Shown here piece after piece: positions 1 through 8,874 of a stretch of 64,000 nt of DNA. The position numbers were made by a program, and so were the translations under genes. Location: positions 1-64,000 of the forward strand of contig NZ_JALJCJ010000011.1 in assembly GCF_022899935.1 (NCBI RefSeq), given 5' to 3'. The notes beneath the pieces were generated by a model. The model was not told the origin of the DNA and did no database searches. It saw nothing but the letters and a program-made list of their open reading frames with translations. This DNA comes from Shinella curvata (lineage in GTDB: Bacteria > Pseudomonadota > Alphaproteobacteria > Rhizobiales > Rhizobiaceae). The stretch's first letter is position 1. Each line of letters opens with the position of its first letter.

Positions 1-1
1 G

Positions 2-76
2 ATCTTCCAGGTCGCCGACTACGGCCTCGTCGCGGACCTGTTCGAAGCGCTGCCGGAATTGCAGAAGGCGCTTTAA
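2..76 (+). CDS. etfA: Electron transfer flavoprotein alpha subunit, C-terminal fragment
   Basis: Only the last 24 codons are in the window, ending in TAA. The peptide ends DLFEALPELQKAL after a VADYGLVAD stretch, which is the typical C-terminal end of EtfA, the FAD-binding subunit that passes electrons from acyl-CoA dehydrogenases to ETF-quinone oxidoreductase. The assignment rests on this short tail. It is supported by the next gene, a 3-hydroxyacyl-CoA dehydrogenase, which follows etfBA in many alphaproteobacteria. An intrinsic terminator follows. Confidence 0.75.
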   Translation: MFQVADYGLVADLFEALPELQKAL

Positions 77-145
77 GCCGACCAAGGCCGAGCTTTTGCG
101 ACGATGATTTCACTGGAAAAATCCGTCGCACCGCTTTATCACTTC

Positions 146-179
146 ACCGGGCCGGCCTGACCGGCCCGGTGTTTTTTTT
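146..179 (+). terminator. Rho-independent terminator after etfA
   Basis: A perfect 10-bp stem (146-155 with 161-170, ACCGGGCCGG arm) with a 5-nt loop is followed by G and eight T residues. It separates etfA from the dehydrogenase gene, which therefore needs its own promoter or read-through. Confidence 0.93.
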
Positions 180-209
180 GCCTGCGCTGCGGGCGCAAAT
201 GACGGGGCG

Positions 210-1091
210 ATGGGCGCTATGATCAAGAACGTCGGTATTGTCGGTGCGGGCCAGATGGGGTGCGGGATCGCGCATGTCGCGGCCGTTGCCGGCTACAAGG
301 TCCATATCTACGATCTGTCGCCCGAGCGCATCGAGACCGGTCTTGCCACGATCAACGGCAATTTCGCTCGCCAGGTTTCCTCGGGTAAAATGACCGAGGA
401 AGACCGCAAGAAGGCGATGGCGCTGATCAAGGGTTCGTCCGACATCAACGACCTTTCCGACGCCGATCTCGTCATCGAGGCCGCCACCGAAGACGAGACC
501 GTCAAGCGCAAGATCTACGGTCAGGTCTGTTCCGTGCTGAAGCCGGAGGCGATCCTCGCCACCAACACGTCTTCGCTTTCCATTACGCGCCTGGCGTCCG
601 CCACCGACCGGCCGGAGCGCTTCATGGGCATCCACTTCATGAACCCGGTCCCTGTCATGAAGCTGGTCGAGCTCGTGCGCGGTATCGCGACTGAAGAAAA
701 GACCTTCTCGGCCGCCAAGGAATTCGTCGCCGCGCTCGACAAGACGATCACCGTCGCCGAGGATTTCCCGGCCTTCATCGTCAACCGCATCCTGCTGCCG
801 ATGATCAACGAAGCGATCTACACGCTTTATGAAGGCGTCGGCTCGGTGGAGGCCATCGATACCGCCATGAGGCTCGGTGCAAACCATCCGATGGGCCCGT
901 TGCAGCTTGCCGATTTCATCGGCCTCGATACCTGCCTTTCCATCATGCAGGTTCTGCACGACGGCCTGGCCGATTCCAAGTATCGCCCGTGCCCGCTTTT
1001 GGTGAAATATGTCGAGGCCGGCTGGCTTGGCCGCAAGTCCGGTCGCGGCTTCTACGACTACCGCGGCGAGATCCCCGTCCCGACCCGCTAA
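210..1091 (+). CDS. hbdA: 3-hydroxybutyryl-CoA / 3-hydroxyacyl-CoA dehydrogenase
   Basis: NAD(P)-dependent oxidation of (S)-3-hydroxyacyl-CoA to 3-ketoacyl-CoA, acting in the cytoplasm in fatty-acid or butyrate/PHB-type metabolism. The N-terminus has the Rossmann dinucleotide motif GAGQMG (about residues 12-17). The middle has the family segment THE(F/H)-equivalent 'GIHFMNPVPVMKLVE', carrying the catalytic His and Asn-Pro, and the C-terminal helical domain ends in GRGFYDY. The length, 293 aa, is normal for the single-domain enzyme (no enoyl-CoA hydratase fusion). An ATG at 219 (MIKNVGIVGAG) is an equally good start, as neither has a clear Shine-Dalgarno. The position next to etfA fits electron transfer from beta-oxidation. 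Substrate chain length cannot be read from sequence. Confidence 0.93.
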   Translation: MGAMIKNVGIVGAGQMGCGIAHVAAVAGYKVHIYDLSPERIETGLATINGNFARQVSSGKMTEEDRKKAMALIKGSSDINDLSDADLVIEAATEDETVKRKIYGQVCSVLKPEAILATNTSSLSITRLASATDRPERFMGIHFMNPVPVMKLVELVRGIATEEKTFSAAKEFVAALDKTITVAEDFPAFIVNRILLPMINEAIYTLYEGVGSVEAIDTAMRLGANHPMGPLQLADFIGLDTCLSIMQVLHDGLADSKYRPCPLLVKYVEAGWLGRKSGRGFYDYRGEIPVPTR

Positions 1092-1118
1092 GGGCGGGAA
1101 GAATCCGCCACGCTTGCC

Positions 1119-1232
1119 TTTCGGGGAAAAATGTTTCGCCTGTCGCGGAAGCTGCGACAGGCCATACCTCGGATGGCGGCGCTCTCGTCGCTATTGTCTG
1201 CCCCAATTGAGTTTCCATTCGGGGTTTTTCAG
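1119..1232 (+). promoter_or_regulatory. Structured 5' leader of the sulfate-transport operon (candidate riboregulator)
   Basis: Three hairpins precede sbp. The first is an 8-bp perfect stem at 1139-1146/1154-1161 (CCTGTCGC arm). The second is a 5-bp stem at 1161-1165/1173-1177. The third pairs CCCCAAT (1201-1207) with ATTCGGGG (1217-1224). The last GGGG is the only Shine-Dalgarno-like sequence before the sbp ATG at 1233. The same seven bases TTCGGGG also occur at 1120-1126, so the CCCC could pair with either copy and open or close the ribosome site. T5 follows the third hairpin, so it could also act as an attenuator. I recall a predicted alphaproteobacterial RNA motif called sul1 upstream of sulfate transporters, but could not align this leader to it. 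Confidence 0.5.
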
Positions 1233-2216
1233 ATGAAACGTTTGCTCCTTCTCGGCGTGGCCCTTCTCGGCTTCGCCGCTCCGTTCACCGCGCATGCCGC
1301 CGACAAACTGCTCAACGCCTCCTATGACGTTGCACGCGAGCTGTTTGCCGCCGAGAACGAAGCCTTCGTGAAGGGGCACCCGGGTGTTACCATCGACCAG
1401 TCGCACGGCGGAACCTCCAAGCAGGCGCGCGCCATCGTCGAAGGCCTCGAGGCCGACGTCGTGACCTTCAACCAGGTCACCGATATCGATTTCCTCGTGA
1501 AGAACGGTTTCGTCGCCGAAGGCTGGCAGCAGAAGTTCCCGAACAATGCTTCGCCCTTCTACTCCTTCCCGTCTTTCCTCGTGCGCGCCGGCAACCCGAA
1601 GAACATCAAGGACTGGTCGGATCTGGCCCGCGACGACGTGAAGGTCATCTTCCCGAACCCGAAGACCTCTGGCAATGCGCGCTACACCTATCTCGCCGCC
1701 ACGGCCTACGCCAAGGAAGCCTTCAAGGACGATCCGGCCAAGGTCGAGGAATTCATCACCAAGATCTTCGACAATGTGCCGGTCTTCGACACGGGCGGCC
1801 GTGCGGCGACGACGACCTTCGTCGAGCGCGAGATCGGCGACGTGATCATCACCTTCGAAGCCGAGACGAAGTCGATTGCCAAGCAGTATGGCGAGGACAA
1901 GTTCCAGAGCGTCGTGCCTTCCGTCTCGCTGCTTGCAGAGTTCCCGGTCGCCGTGGTCGACAAGGTGGCGGATGCCCGCGGTAGCCGCGATCTCGCGAAG
2001 TCCTATCTCGACTTTCTCTATGCGCCCGAGGGTCAGAAGATCGCCGCCGAATTCGGTCACCGCGTCCATGACGAGAAGGTCGCTGCCGAATACAAGGACC
2101 AGTTCCCGGAGATCCGTCTGGTGAATGTCGACGACGTGTTCGGGGGCTGGAAGAAGATTTCCGAAGAGCACTTCGCCGAAGGCGGTACGCTGGACAAGAT
2201 CTACGGCAGCCGTTGA
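1233..2216 (+). CDS. sbp: Sulfate ABC transporter, periplasmic sulfate-binding protein
   Basis: Periplasmic receptor that delivers sulfate (or thiosulfate) to the CysTWA importer for cysteine synthesis. The 327-aa product begins with a signal peptide (MKRLLLLGVALLGF, cleavage near AHA-ADK), and the mature part starts KLLNASYDVARELF, the hallmark of this family. Other family segments are QSHGGTSKQARAIVEGLEADVVTFN, which lines the sulfate site, and NPKTSGNARY. ATG 1233 was chosen over the in-frame ATG at 1131 because the latter would put 34 residues, lying over the leader hairpins, before the signal peptide. It heads a four-gene operon with cysT, cysW and cysA. Sulfate versus thiosulfate preference is not resolved. 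Confidence 0.95.
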   Translation: MKRLLLLGVALLGFAAPFTAHAADKLLNASYDVARELFAAENEAFVKGHPGVTIDQSHGGTSKQARAIVEGLEADVVTFNQVTDIDFLVKNGFVAEGWQQKFPNNASPFYSFPSFLVRAGNPKNIKDWSDLARDDVKVIFPNPKTSGNARYTYLAATAYAKEAFKDDPAKVEEFITKIFDNVPVFDTGGRAATTTFVEREIGDVIITFEAETKSIAKQYGEDKFQSVVPSVSLLAEFPVAVVDKVADARGSRDLAKSYLDFLYAPEGQKIAAEFGHRVHDEKVAAEYKDQFPEIRLVNVDDVFGGWKKISEEHFAEGGTLDKIYGSR

Positions 2217-2239
2217 TCCCTCCCATTCTTGTTTCTGAC

Positions 2240-2264
2240 AACCGGCGGGCAAAACCCGCCGGTT
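2240..2264 (+). other. Intercistronic stem-loop between sbp and cysT
   Basis: Perfect 10-bp stem (AACCGGCGGG at 2240-2249 with 2255-2264) and a 5-nt loop, without a T-run. Such a stem after a binding-protein gene commonly protects the upstream message from 3' exonucleases or partly terminates, giving more receptor than permease. The structure is seen; the role is inferred. Confidence 0.7.
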
Positions 2265-2343
2265 GACGCATGAAAAGCAAAGCGCAATCCCGATGGAAGC
2301 CGCGCCGCACTTTTCCTGAATTTGCTTGAGAAAGGACGCGCGC

Positions 2344-3165
2344 TTGAGACGGCGTGTACTGCCCGGATTGCCGCTCGCGCTCGGCATCACCCTCGTCTAT
2401 GTGGCCATCATCGTGGTGCTGCCGCTGGCAGCGCTCGTCTTCAAGGCGGCAAGCCTCGGGCCGGAGGATTACTGGCGCATCATCTCGTCGGATCGCGCTG
2501 TCGCCAGCTATCGCGTGACGGTGACCTGCGCGCTCGTCGCGACGGTGTTCAACCTGTTCTTCGGCATGGCGCTCGCCTGGGTTCTGGTGCGTTACCGTTT
2601 TCCCGGCCGCCGTCTCGTCGATGCGCTGGTCGATCTGCCTTTCGCCCTGCCGACGGCCGTTGCGGGCATCGCGCTGACCACTCTGTTTGCCACCAATGGC
2701 TGGTTCGGCGGTCCCCTGTCGCTCATCGGCATCAAGGTCGCCTATACGCCGCTCGGCATCATGGTCGCCATGAGCTTCACCAGCATCCCCTTCATCGTGC
2801 GCACGGTGCAGCCGGTGCTGGAGGAACTCGATCCGGCACTGGAAGAGGCGGGGCAGACGCTGGGCGCGAGTGACCTCTCGATCTTCACGACCGTCATTCT
2901 GCCACTTCTGACGCCGGCGCTTCTGGCGGGCGTATCGCTGTCCTTCGCCCGCAGCCTTGGCGAATTCGGCGCCATCATCTTCATCGCAGGCAACCAGCCG
3001 TTCTCGACAGAGATCACCGCGTTGCTCGCCTTCATCCGGCTTGAGGAATACGATTATCCGGCCTCCGCCGCGATTGCCTCCGTCATGCTGCTGACCGCCT
3101 TCGTCATGCTCGCCATCACCAATCTGATGCAGGCTCGCGCCCTGCGCTACACGGCGAGGGGCTGA
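2344..3165 (+). CDS. cysT: Sulfate ABC transporter permease CysT
   Basis: Inner-membrane permease subunit that forms the sulfate channel with CysW. It has about six hydrophobic segments and the cytoplasmic EAA loop ('LEEAGQTLGASDLSIF', then 'SLGEFGAIIFIAGN', a CysT/CysW signature). I place the start at TTG 2344 (MRRRVLPGLPLALG, 273 aa) because AGAAAGGA lies about 8 nt upstream. An in-frame TTG at 2326 would add six residues but has no ribosome site. Two bases separate its stop from the start of cysW, so the two are probably translated together. Confidence 0.93.
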   Translation: MRRRVLPGLPLALGITLVYVAIIVVLPLAALVFKAASLGPEDYWRIISSDRAVASYRVTVTCALVATVFNLFFGMALAWVLVRYRFPGRRLVDALVDLPFALPTAVAGIALTTLFATNGWFGGPLSLIGIKVAYTPLGIMVAMSFTSIPFIVRTVQPVLEELDPALEEAGQTLGASDLSIFTTVILPLLTPALLAGVSLSFARSLGEFGAIIFIAGNQPFSTEITALLAFIRLEEYDYPASAAIASVMLLTAFVMLAITNLMQARALRYTARG

Positions 3166-3167
3166 TC

Positions 3168-4064
3168 ATGGCGCATCACGGCAAGGGTAAGCCGCCGCGT
3201 GTCGGCGACAACAAAATTTTTCGCGCGGTGCTGCTGACGATCGTTCTCCTGCTCGTCGGGCTGATGATCGTGGCACCGCTCGTCGTCATCGGTGTCGAGG
3301 CGTTTTCAAAGGGCATCGTCTATTTCGGGCAGTCGATTGCCGACCCGGACACCCGTCACGCCATTCTGCTGACGGTCATTACGGCGCTGATCGCCGTGCC
3401 GATCAATACGGCCTTCGGCGTTGCGGCGGCCTGGGCGATCACCAAACATGATTTCTGGGGCAAGCGGCTGCTCACCGTGATCATCGAGATTCCCTTCTCG
3501 GTTTCGCCGATCGTCGCCGGTGTCTCCTATCTCTTCGTCTACGGCCTGCAGGGCCTGTTCGGCCACGCACTTCAGGCGGCGGAGATCAAGATCCTCTTCG
3601 CGCTGCCGGGCATCGTGCTTGCCAGCATGTTCGTGACGGCACCCTTCGTGGCGCGCGAGCTGATCCCGCTGATGCAGGCGCAGGGGCGTGATCTTGAGGA
3701 GGCGGCGACGTCGCTTGGTGCAAGCGGCTGGCGGACCTTCTTCTCCGTCACGCTGCCGAACATCAAATGGGCGCTGCTCTACGGCGTCGTGCTCTGTAAT
3801 TCGCGGGTGATGGGCGAGTTCGGCGCGGTTTCCGTGGTCTCGGGTAATATTCGCGGGCAGACGAACACGCTGCCGCTGCATATCGAACTGCTCTATCACG
3901 ATTACAACGCGGCCGGTTCGTTTGCCGCCGCATCCATTCTCGCCGGCCTCGCCATCGTCACGCTCATCGCCAAGGTGGCGCTGGAGCGGCAGGGTGCGGG
4001 CCGCGTCCAGCGTCCCTCCGCTCTTGCGGGCGCCGACAGCATCACTCCGGAGGTCAAACCGTGA
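3168..4064 (+). CDS. cysW: Sulfate ABC transporter permease CysW
   Basis: Second permease subunit of the sulfate importer, 298 aa, with an N-terminal membrane segment at about residues 20-42 and five more after it. The EAA loop reads 'LEEAATSLGASGWRTFF' and is followed by 'VMGEFGAVSVVSG', the CysW counterpart of the CysT signature. An AGGGG ribosome site precedes ATG 3168. The last four bases (GTGA) overlap the cysA start, implying translational coupling. Confidence 0.94.
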   Translation: MAHHGKGKPPRVGDNKIFRAVLLTIVLLLVGLMIVAPLVVIGVEAFSKGIVYFGQSIADPDTRHAILLTVITALIAVPINTAFGVAAAWAITKHDFWGKRLLTVIIEIPFSVSPIVAGVSYLFVYGLQGLFGHALQAAEIKILFALPGIVLASMFVTAPFVARELIPLMQAQGRDLEEAATSLGASGWRTFFSVTLPNIKWALLYGVVLCNSRVMGEFGAVSVVSGNIRGQTNTLPLHIELLYHDYNAAGSFAAASILAGLAIVTLIAKVALERQGAGRVQRPSALAGADSITPEVKP

Positions 4065-5083
4065 AAATCCGCCTCGACAACGTCGTCAAGGAGTTCGAGA
4101 CCTTCCGCGCCGTGCACGGCGTTTCGCTCGATATCGAAAGCGGCGAGCTGGTCGCGCTGCTCGGCCCCTCCGGTTCCGGCAAGACGACGATCCTGCGCAT
4201 GGTCGCCGGTCTCGAATATGCCGATGCCGGCGCGATCTATTTCGGAACGGAGAATGCGACGGATATCCCCGTGCGCGATCGTGGCGTCGGCTTCGTCTTC
4301 CAGCACTATGCGCTCTTCCCGCATATGACCGTCGGCGAAAACATCGCTTTCGGCATGAAGGTCTCCAAGGTGAAGCGCTCGCCGCAAGCGATTGCCGAGC
4401 GGGTCAAGGAACTCTTGGATCTCGTGCAGTTGAGCGGTCTCAAGGATCGTTTCCCCGGCCAGATCTCCGGCGGCCAGCGCCAGCGCGTGGCGCTTGCCCG
4501 TGCGCTGGCCGTCGATCCGCGTGTGCTGCTGCTCGACGAGCCTTTCGGCGCGCTCGATGCGAATGTCCGGCGTGATCTTCGCCGTTGGCTGCGAAAGATC
4601 CATGACGAGCTTGGTATCACCACGCTTTTCGTCACGCATGACCAGGAAGAGGCGCTCGATCTTGCCGATCGCGTCGTCATTCTCAACAAGGGCCGCATCG
4701 TGCAGGAGGGCACGCCGGAGGCGGTGTGCCGCAACCCGGCCGATGCCTTCGTGATGAACTTTTTGGGCGATGCCAACCGGCTCGATGCGGATATCCGTGG
4801 CGGCAAGGCCTATGTCGAGGATATCGCCTTCGACGCTGACGGTATTGCCGATGGCGGCGGAGAAATCCTGTTCCGTCCGGCCGATGTGACCTGGCGCGAG
4901 GACGGGCAGGGCATCGCGGCGAAGATCGTGCGGGTCATCGACCGGCCGGATTCGCGCCGCGTGCTGGCGATGACCGGCAACGGCCAGCCGGTGGAGTTCG
5001 ACACCGCGCCGGAATTCCCGCACCGCAAGGGCGAGGCGGGTTTTCTCCAGATCCGCCGGCCGCGGGTCTATGCGGCGGCGTGA
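4061..5083 (+). CDS. cysA: Sulfate/thiosulfate ABC transporter ATP-binding protein CysA
   Basis: ATPase that powers the CysTW importer. The 340-aa protein has Walker A GPSGSGKTT (about residues 36-44), signature SGGQRQRVALARAL, Walker B VLLLDEPFGALD, and the switch His in 'LFVTHDQEEA'. The C-terminal 100 residues are the TOBE-like regulatory part usual in CysA. It starts with GTG, overlapping cysW by 4 bp. Its stop is two bases from the stop of the convergent tlpA gene, so there is no room for a terminator between them. Confidence 0.95.
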   Translation: MKIRLDNVVKEFETFRAVHGVSLDIESGELVALLGPSGSGKTTILRMVAGLEYADAGAIYFGTENATDIPVRDRGVGFVFQHYALFPHMTVGENIAFGMKVSKVKRSPQAIAERVKELLDLVQLSGLKDRFPGQISGGQRQRVALARALAVDPRVLLLDEPFGALDANVRRDLRRWLRKIHDELGITTLFVTHDQEEALDLADRVVILNKGRIVQEGTPEAVCRNPADAFVMNFLGDANRLDADIRGGKAYVEDIAFDADGIADGGGEILFRPADVTWREDGQGIAAKIVRVIDRPDSRRVLAMTGNGQPVEFDTAPEFPHRKGEAGFLQIRRPRVYAAA

Positions 5084-5085
5084 GA

Positions 5086-5766
5086 TCAACTTTTCGGGCT
5101 TGCCAGCGCGGCGTTGATCAGCGCCTTGGCGTCTTCGCTGTCCCATGCCGCGGGGCCGTTCATGGCGGAGATCAGGCAGCCCTTGTCGTCCATCAACAGC
5201 GTCACGGGAAGGCCGAAGGCGAGGCCTTCCTTCTTCAGCGTGTTGAAGACGCCCATCGATGCATCGCGGTAGTAGCGGAGGTCGTGCACCTTGGTTTCGT
5301 CGAGGAAGGTTTTTGGCTTCTCGTCGTCGCCGGTGTCGATATTGATCGCGACCACCTCGAATTTGTCGGAGCCGAGATCTCTCTGCAGCGCGTTGAGCGC
5401 CGGCATTTCCTCGCGGCAGGGCACGCACCACGTCGCCCAGAGATTGACGAGCAGGGTCTTGCCGGCGAAATCGGCGATCGTCTTCCTCTTGCCGTCGGGA
5501 CCGTCGAAGACGAGATCTGGCAGCGCCCGGTGTTCATCGACCGTGCGCATGGCGGCGACCTGACCCTTCGAGAAGGGCGTGATGGCCTCGGCCCTGGCGG
5601 CGGCAGCCGCGCAGGCTGCGGGATCGGCCGACGCGACGGTGCCCGTGGCATTGCCAGACAGGCTCTCCTTCACGTATATCGCAGCACCACCGGCGAGAAG
5701 TCCGGCAAGGCCGGCAATGGCGATGAGCTTTCCTGCCGGCAGGCCGAGGGTCTTCTTCACTGACAT
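5086..5766 (-). CDS. tlpA: TlpA-family membrane-anchored thiol:disulfide oxidoreductase
   Basis: Thioredoxin-fold protein anchored in the inner membrane and facing the periplasm. TlpA-type proteins keep cysteines reduced for cytochrome oxidase or cytochrome c assembly. The 226-aa product has an N-terminal anchor (about residues 12-32) and the redox motif [11 protein letters not shown] (CxxC), followed by the cis-Pro region 'GLPVTLLMD'. The start at 5766 (MSVKKTLG) sits just before the membrane anchor; upstream in-frame codons would run into argH. It is divergent from argH with 35 bp between starts, so the two promoters must overlap or lie within the neighbouring gene. Confidence 0.88.
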   Translation of the reverse strand: MSVKKTLGLPAGKLIAIAGLAGLLAGGAAIYVKESLSGNATGTVASADPAACAAAAARAEAITPFSKGQVAAMRTVDEHRALPDLVFDGPDGKRKTIADFAGKTLLVNLWATWCVPCREEMPALNALQRDLGSDKFEVVAINIDTGDDEKPKTFLDETKVHDLRYYRDASMGVFNTLKKEGLAFGLPVTLLMDDKGCLISAMNGPAAWDSEDAKALINAALASPKS

Positions 5767-5801
5767 TTCATTCTCCAGGACACTTTTCCAGGCAGGCACC
5801 C

Positions 5802-7205
<1,404 letters not shown>

Positions 7206-7303
7206 TCAAAGGGCTTGTGAGGGCTCATCACTAGATTAAGGGTGCACAAGGGCGGGCGAATTCGTTAAGGATTAAGCCCACCGGCAATTCCAGGGAACGT
7301 TTC

Positions 7304-7492
7304 ATGACACGTAGCGATATCGGCAGGCTGGCTCTTGTGCTCGGCCTTTCCGTGGCGGTTCTCTCCGCCTGCGGCCGCAAGGGCGATCTCGACCTGCCGG
7401 GTGGCGCCAAGCCGGTCTTCAAGACGAGCGCCGACGGCAAGAAGGTCGAGCAGGTCGAAGACAAGCCTTTCGTTCTCGATCCCCTTCTTTGA
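7304..7492 (+). CDS. lptM: LptM-like small lipoprotein
   Basis: A 62-aa lipoprotein with a type II signal and lipobox LSAC (Cys23), followed by GRKGDLDLP. This Cys-Gly-Arg-Lys-Gly motif and the position directly before lysA mark the YifL/LptM family. In E. coli, LptM helps the LptDE lipopolysaccharide translocon to mature. That role here is inferred from family and synteny. The rest of the protein is short, charged and probably unstructured. Its stop is 13 bases before the GTG of lysA. Confidence 0.8.
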   Translation: MTRSDIGRLALVLGLSVAVLSACGRKGDLDLPGGAKPVFKTSADGKKVEQVEDKPFVLDPLL

Positions 7493-7505
7493 AAGATCAG
7501 CAACC

Positions 7506-8774
7506 GTGAACCATTTCGAGCATCGCGACGGCATTCTCTACGCGGAGGACGTGCCGGTTCCTGAAATCGCCAAGGCGGTCGGAACGCCCTTCTACGTCTA
7601 TTCGACGGCCACGCTGGAGCGCCACTACAAGGTCTTCTCCAAGGCTTTCGACGGCGTCGATGCCATGGTCTGCTATGCGATGAAGGCGAATTCCAACCAG
7701 GCGGTCTTGAAGACGCTGGCGAAGCTCGGCGCCGGCATTGATGTCGTCTCGGAAGGCGAATTGCGCCGGGCGCTCGCCGCCGGCGTTCCCGCTTCGCGCA
7801 TCATGTTCTCCGGCGTCGGCAAGACGCCGCGCGAGATGGATCTGGCGCTGGAAGCCGGCATCTACTGCTTCAACGTCGAGTCGGAACCGGAACTCGAAGT
7901 GCTGAACGCCCGCGCCGTCAAGGCCGGCAAGGTCGCGCATGTCTCGTTCCGCATCAATCCCGATGTCGACGCCCGCACCCATGCCAAGATCTCGACTGGC
8001 AAGAAGGAAAACAAGTTTGGCATTTCCTGGGAGCGTGCCCGCACCGTCTATGCGCGCGCTGCCAGCCTGCCGGGCATCCAGGTCACCGGTATCGACATGC
8101 ATATCGGCAGCCAGATCACCGAGCTGCAGCCCTTCGAAGACGCTTTCAAGCTGCTGCGCGAGCTGGTCGATACGCTGCGCGCCGATGGCCATACGATCGA
8201 TCACGTCGATGTCGGCGGCGGTCTTGGCATTCCCTACAAGACGGACAACACGCCGCCGCCCTTGCCGGATGCCTATGCCGAGATCGTCAAGAACCAGCTC
8301 AAGGGCCTGAACTGCAAGATCGTCACGGAGCCCGGCCGCATGATCGTCGGCAATGCCGGCATCCTCGTCACCGAGGTGATCTATGTGAAGGATGGCGGCG
8401 AGAAGACCTTCGTTATTGTCGATGCCGCCATGAACGATCTCATCCGCCCGACGCTCTATGAAGCCTGGCACGAGGTTCAGCCCGTCGTCATCTCGGCTGC
8501 CAACGCGCCGCGCATTCGCGCCGATGTCGTCGGCCCGGTCTGCGAGACGGGTGACTATCTGGCGCAGGATCGCGAGATGGCGCAGCCGAAGCCGGGCGAT
8601 CTCATCGCCGTCGGTTCGGCGGGTGCTTACGGCGCGGTGCAGGCCGGCACCTACAACAGTCGTCTGCTGATCCCGGAAGTGCTTGTCAACGGCGCGGAAT
8701 TCCATGTCGTGCGCCCGCGTCTTTCCTATGACGAGCTGATCGGCCTCGATTCGATCCCGGCCTGGCTTGCCTGA
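7506..8774 (+). CDS. lysA: Diaminopimelate decarboxylase
   Basis: PLP enzyme that decarboxylates meso-diaminopimelate to L-lysine. The PLP lysine lies in 'CYAMKANSNQAVL' and the phosphate-binding glycines in 'DVGGGLGIPY'. Other family motifs are 'HIGSQI', 'EPGRMIVGNAG' and the substrate Cys in 'GPVCETGDYLA'. GTG 7506 (MNHFEHRDGILYAE, 422 aa) was chosen because the conserved N-terminus begins there. Longer in-frame readings run through the end of lptM. It is probably co-transcribed with argH and lptM. Confidence 0.96.
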   Translation: MNHFEHRDGILYAEDVPVPEIAKAVGTPFYVYSTATLERHYKVFSKAFDGVDAMVCYAMKANSNQAVLKTLAKLGAGIDVVSEGELRRALAAGVPASRIMFSGVGKTPREMDLALEAGIYCFNVESEPELEVLNARAVKAGKVAHVSFRINPDVDARTHAKISTGKKENKFGISWERARTVYARAASLPGIQVTGIDMHIGSQITELQPFEDAFKLLRELVDTLRADGHTIDHVDVGGGLGIPYKTDNTPPPLPDAYAEIVKNQLKGLNCKIVTEPGRMIVGNAGILVTEVIYVKDGGEKTFVIVDAAMNDLIRPTLYEAWHEVQPVVISAANAPRIRADVVGPVCETGDYLAQDREMAQPKPGDLIAVGSAGAYGAVQAGTYNSRLLIPEVLVNGAEFHVVRPRLSYDELIGLDSIPAWLA

Positions 8775-8874
8775 CAAAGCTGTAGCGCGCGTTCACGATT
8801 TTGCGCGCGCCCTCGTCTTCGCCACAAAGCGTGTTATCCTTTAAGCCGTGACATCATGTGGAGAGCGGCGAACG

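Noticed and set aside
8787-8815. GCGCGCG...CGCGCGC inverted repeat after lysA as a terminator
   Set aside because: Low-complexity GC alternation with no T-run; likely chance in this base composition.
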